From: Helopsaltes ochotensis
Lineage: Eukaryota; Chordata; Aves; Passeriformes; Locustellidae
Direction of reading: 5' to 3'
NCBI GenBank assembly: GCA_013400155.1
Contig: VXBM01000139.1
Location: 248,001-312,000 of the forward strand
DNA length: 64,000 nt
The notes below the pieces were generated by a model that searched no databases, was not told the origin of the DNA, and worked only from the letters and a program-made list of their open reading frames with translations. This document shows, in pieces, positions 62,646-64,000 of the stretch; within the stretch, counting starts at the first letter, position 1; each line of letters opens with the position of its first letter. The translations under genes and the position numbers were made by a program.

Positions 62646-64000
62646 AAAACAAGGCTCTTGAGTTTCACAGGGATGCACAAGTAACATGGACTTTGGCCTC
62701 CCTCCACCTACCACTCTTTGCCCTAAATCCTTTAGAAATCCCCTGCAGAGGTATCAGCTCTTTCCCATCTCTTTTTCTCTGCAAATACTCTTTACTCTGA
62801 AAACTGTTTGGGACTTAAGATTTTTAGTTTTCTTTTTTAAATAAAAAGGCATTACATAATTTTAGATTTAAATCCTGTTAACCTCTGAGTGTAAGTGAAA
62901 GTGGCATTATTTGGCCATAACATCATTCCTTCAAAAGGCCATAACAATACTATTCAAAACTTCATGCACAGAAGAACAACCATTGCAAACTAGGCCTTGA
63001 AACCTTCCTAAAGGAAGTTAACCAGGTCAAGAGACAACAAATGAAACAGTTGAGCATGTACACATCGAGCTGCACTACAAACAACACACTCCAATTCCAA
63101 TTCCTTCTCTGTTTCTCTAAAGTAGCACTGAAGGTGGACTGCACACAGTTGCTCATATCTTGCCAAATTTTAAGCCACAGAAAAATATAAAAGAGAAAGT
63201 CTTAGTTTCATTTTTTAATTTAATGTCTGTAACTTGAACCTGCCTGAATGCAGGTGTACCTACACAGGTCTTTTCATCTTGCCACATAGTTGCGTTCTAA
63301 TAGTTAATGGAAACTCTTTATAGACAAAAATAGTGATGAAATTTACAACTTTGCAAAAGCAAAACAAGAAGCCCATTTCATCCTATACACACATATCACA
63401 AGCACCATGGAAATATCATATTTCTATCTCTGTGAACATTATCAGCCTAATAGTTCTTATCTTGAAGTGGTTAGCCATCTCTGTAGAATACATATTCTTC
63501 TTTTGTGTGGATGGTATTTAGAACATGTGACTATAATTAATGGCAATTTTAAATTAACACAAATGTTTGCACTTTGGAAAGAAAGCCTCCTCTTCCATTT
63601 ACACACTCTTCAAGTAATTCCCTATGCCAAAAAGCACAATGTTCAATGAGGACACAACAAAATAAAAGAGGCAATCATTTCAGGACAGGTCATTTTTACC
63701 AACAGAACTTTTTGCATCTAGATAACTTTTTAGGATAATGTGAAAGTTTGGTCTGTTTCTCCCTCTGAACACTCCCCTCCCCATTCTTACTTGAAAGAAT
63801 AATATTCAAATATTAAAACCAACTACATATCCTGGACTGTATTGACACCATGAGGAAAAAAAGATTCAAACATACTTTTAGAAGGTTGCACCATTCTCAT
63901 CTAAAAGCACTACAGCATGGTCACATGGCATTATGGGGTCAAGGCTGCACCGAATGCAAAGTTCCTGCTTCTCAGCTGCAGACCTAACCTTGCCCATGAC
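62646..64000. other. STK3 intron sequence to the window end
   Basis: AT-rich sequence with short chance open frames. No exon or recognisable repeat. Confidence 0.5.

Larger units (their letters stand above)
27357..64000 (-). other. STK3: STK3 last intron (partial), no further exon found
   Basis: I looked on the - strand for the preceding exon, which should end with the acidic segment just before LKNL, and for the kinase motifs, without finding any. The remaining 36.6 kb is therefore read as the last intron of STK3, continuing beyond the window. A large intron fits the long STK3 gene of other vertebrates. The content is transposon fragments, simple repeats and AT-rich unique sequence, listed separately. 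Confidence 0.65.

Noticed and set aside
1..64000. CRISPR arrays, operons, prophage or other prokaryotic systems
   Set aside because: The sequence is vertebrate: spliced genes, CR1, LTRs and microsatellites; no regularly spaced repeats or compact gene strings.

Overview
The window is vertebrate nuclear DNA, and almost certainly from a bird. It is AT-rich and gene-poor, and carries CR1 LINE 3' ends on both strands, avian ERVL-type solo LTRs, and one SINE with a tRNA-Ile head and a CR1 tail. That SINE resembles the TguSINE1 family of zebra finch, so a passerine is the best guess. Most open reading frames in the window are chance. Only two protein-coding loci can be supported firmly.

Layout. Positions 1-6400 are intergenic with nothing coding. 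Positions 6400-8392 rise in GC and end in a CpG island, which is broken by an 872-base N gap (8393-9264). An (AAGG)n/GA-rich purine tract follows the gap, then a splice acceptor at 9519-9520 and the complete single-exon coding sequence of KCNS2 (Kv9.2, a silent Kv subunit) on the + strand, 9558-10991. The KCNS2 3' UTR probably runs to one of the polyadenylation signals at 11303, 12681 or 13796-13805. From there to about 26.5 kb is intergenic. One spot stands out in it: a small CpG-rich island at 21266-21425 holds, on the - strand, a 48-codon open frame with a textbook signal peptide, ending at a good splice donor. It may be the first exon of an unannotated secreted peptide gene.

The last coding exon of STK3 (MST2, Hippo-pathway kinase), encoding the SARAH dimerisation domain, lies on the - strand at 27198-27356, with its 3' UTR below it. 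KCNS2 and STK3 therefore converge. From 27357 to 64000 I find no further STK3 exon, so this stretch is read as one STK3 intron more than 36.6 kb long. It is filled with CR1 fragments, two near-complete solo LTRs (32060-32988, 35585-about 37148), a truncated LTR abutting a CR1 (59517-60470), the tRNA-Ile SINE (about 58230-58395), simple repeats and an extreme poly-T tract. A perfect palindromic RFX X-box at 62485-62498, in a locally GC-richer stretch, is a candidate intronic enhancer.

The KCNS2-STK3 neighbourhood is the 8q22-type arrangement of other vertebrates and the ohnologous counterpart of KCNS1-STK4. The two genes are not known to work together; the linkage is ancestral synteny.
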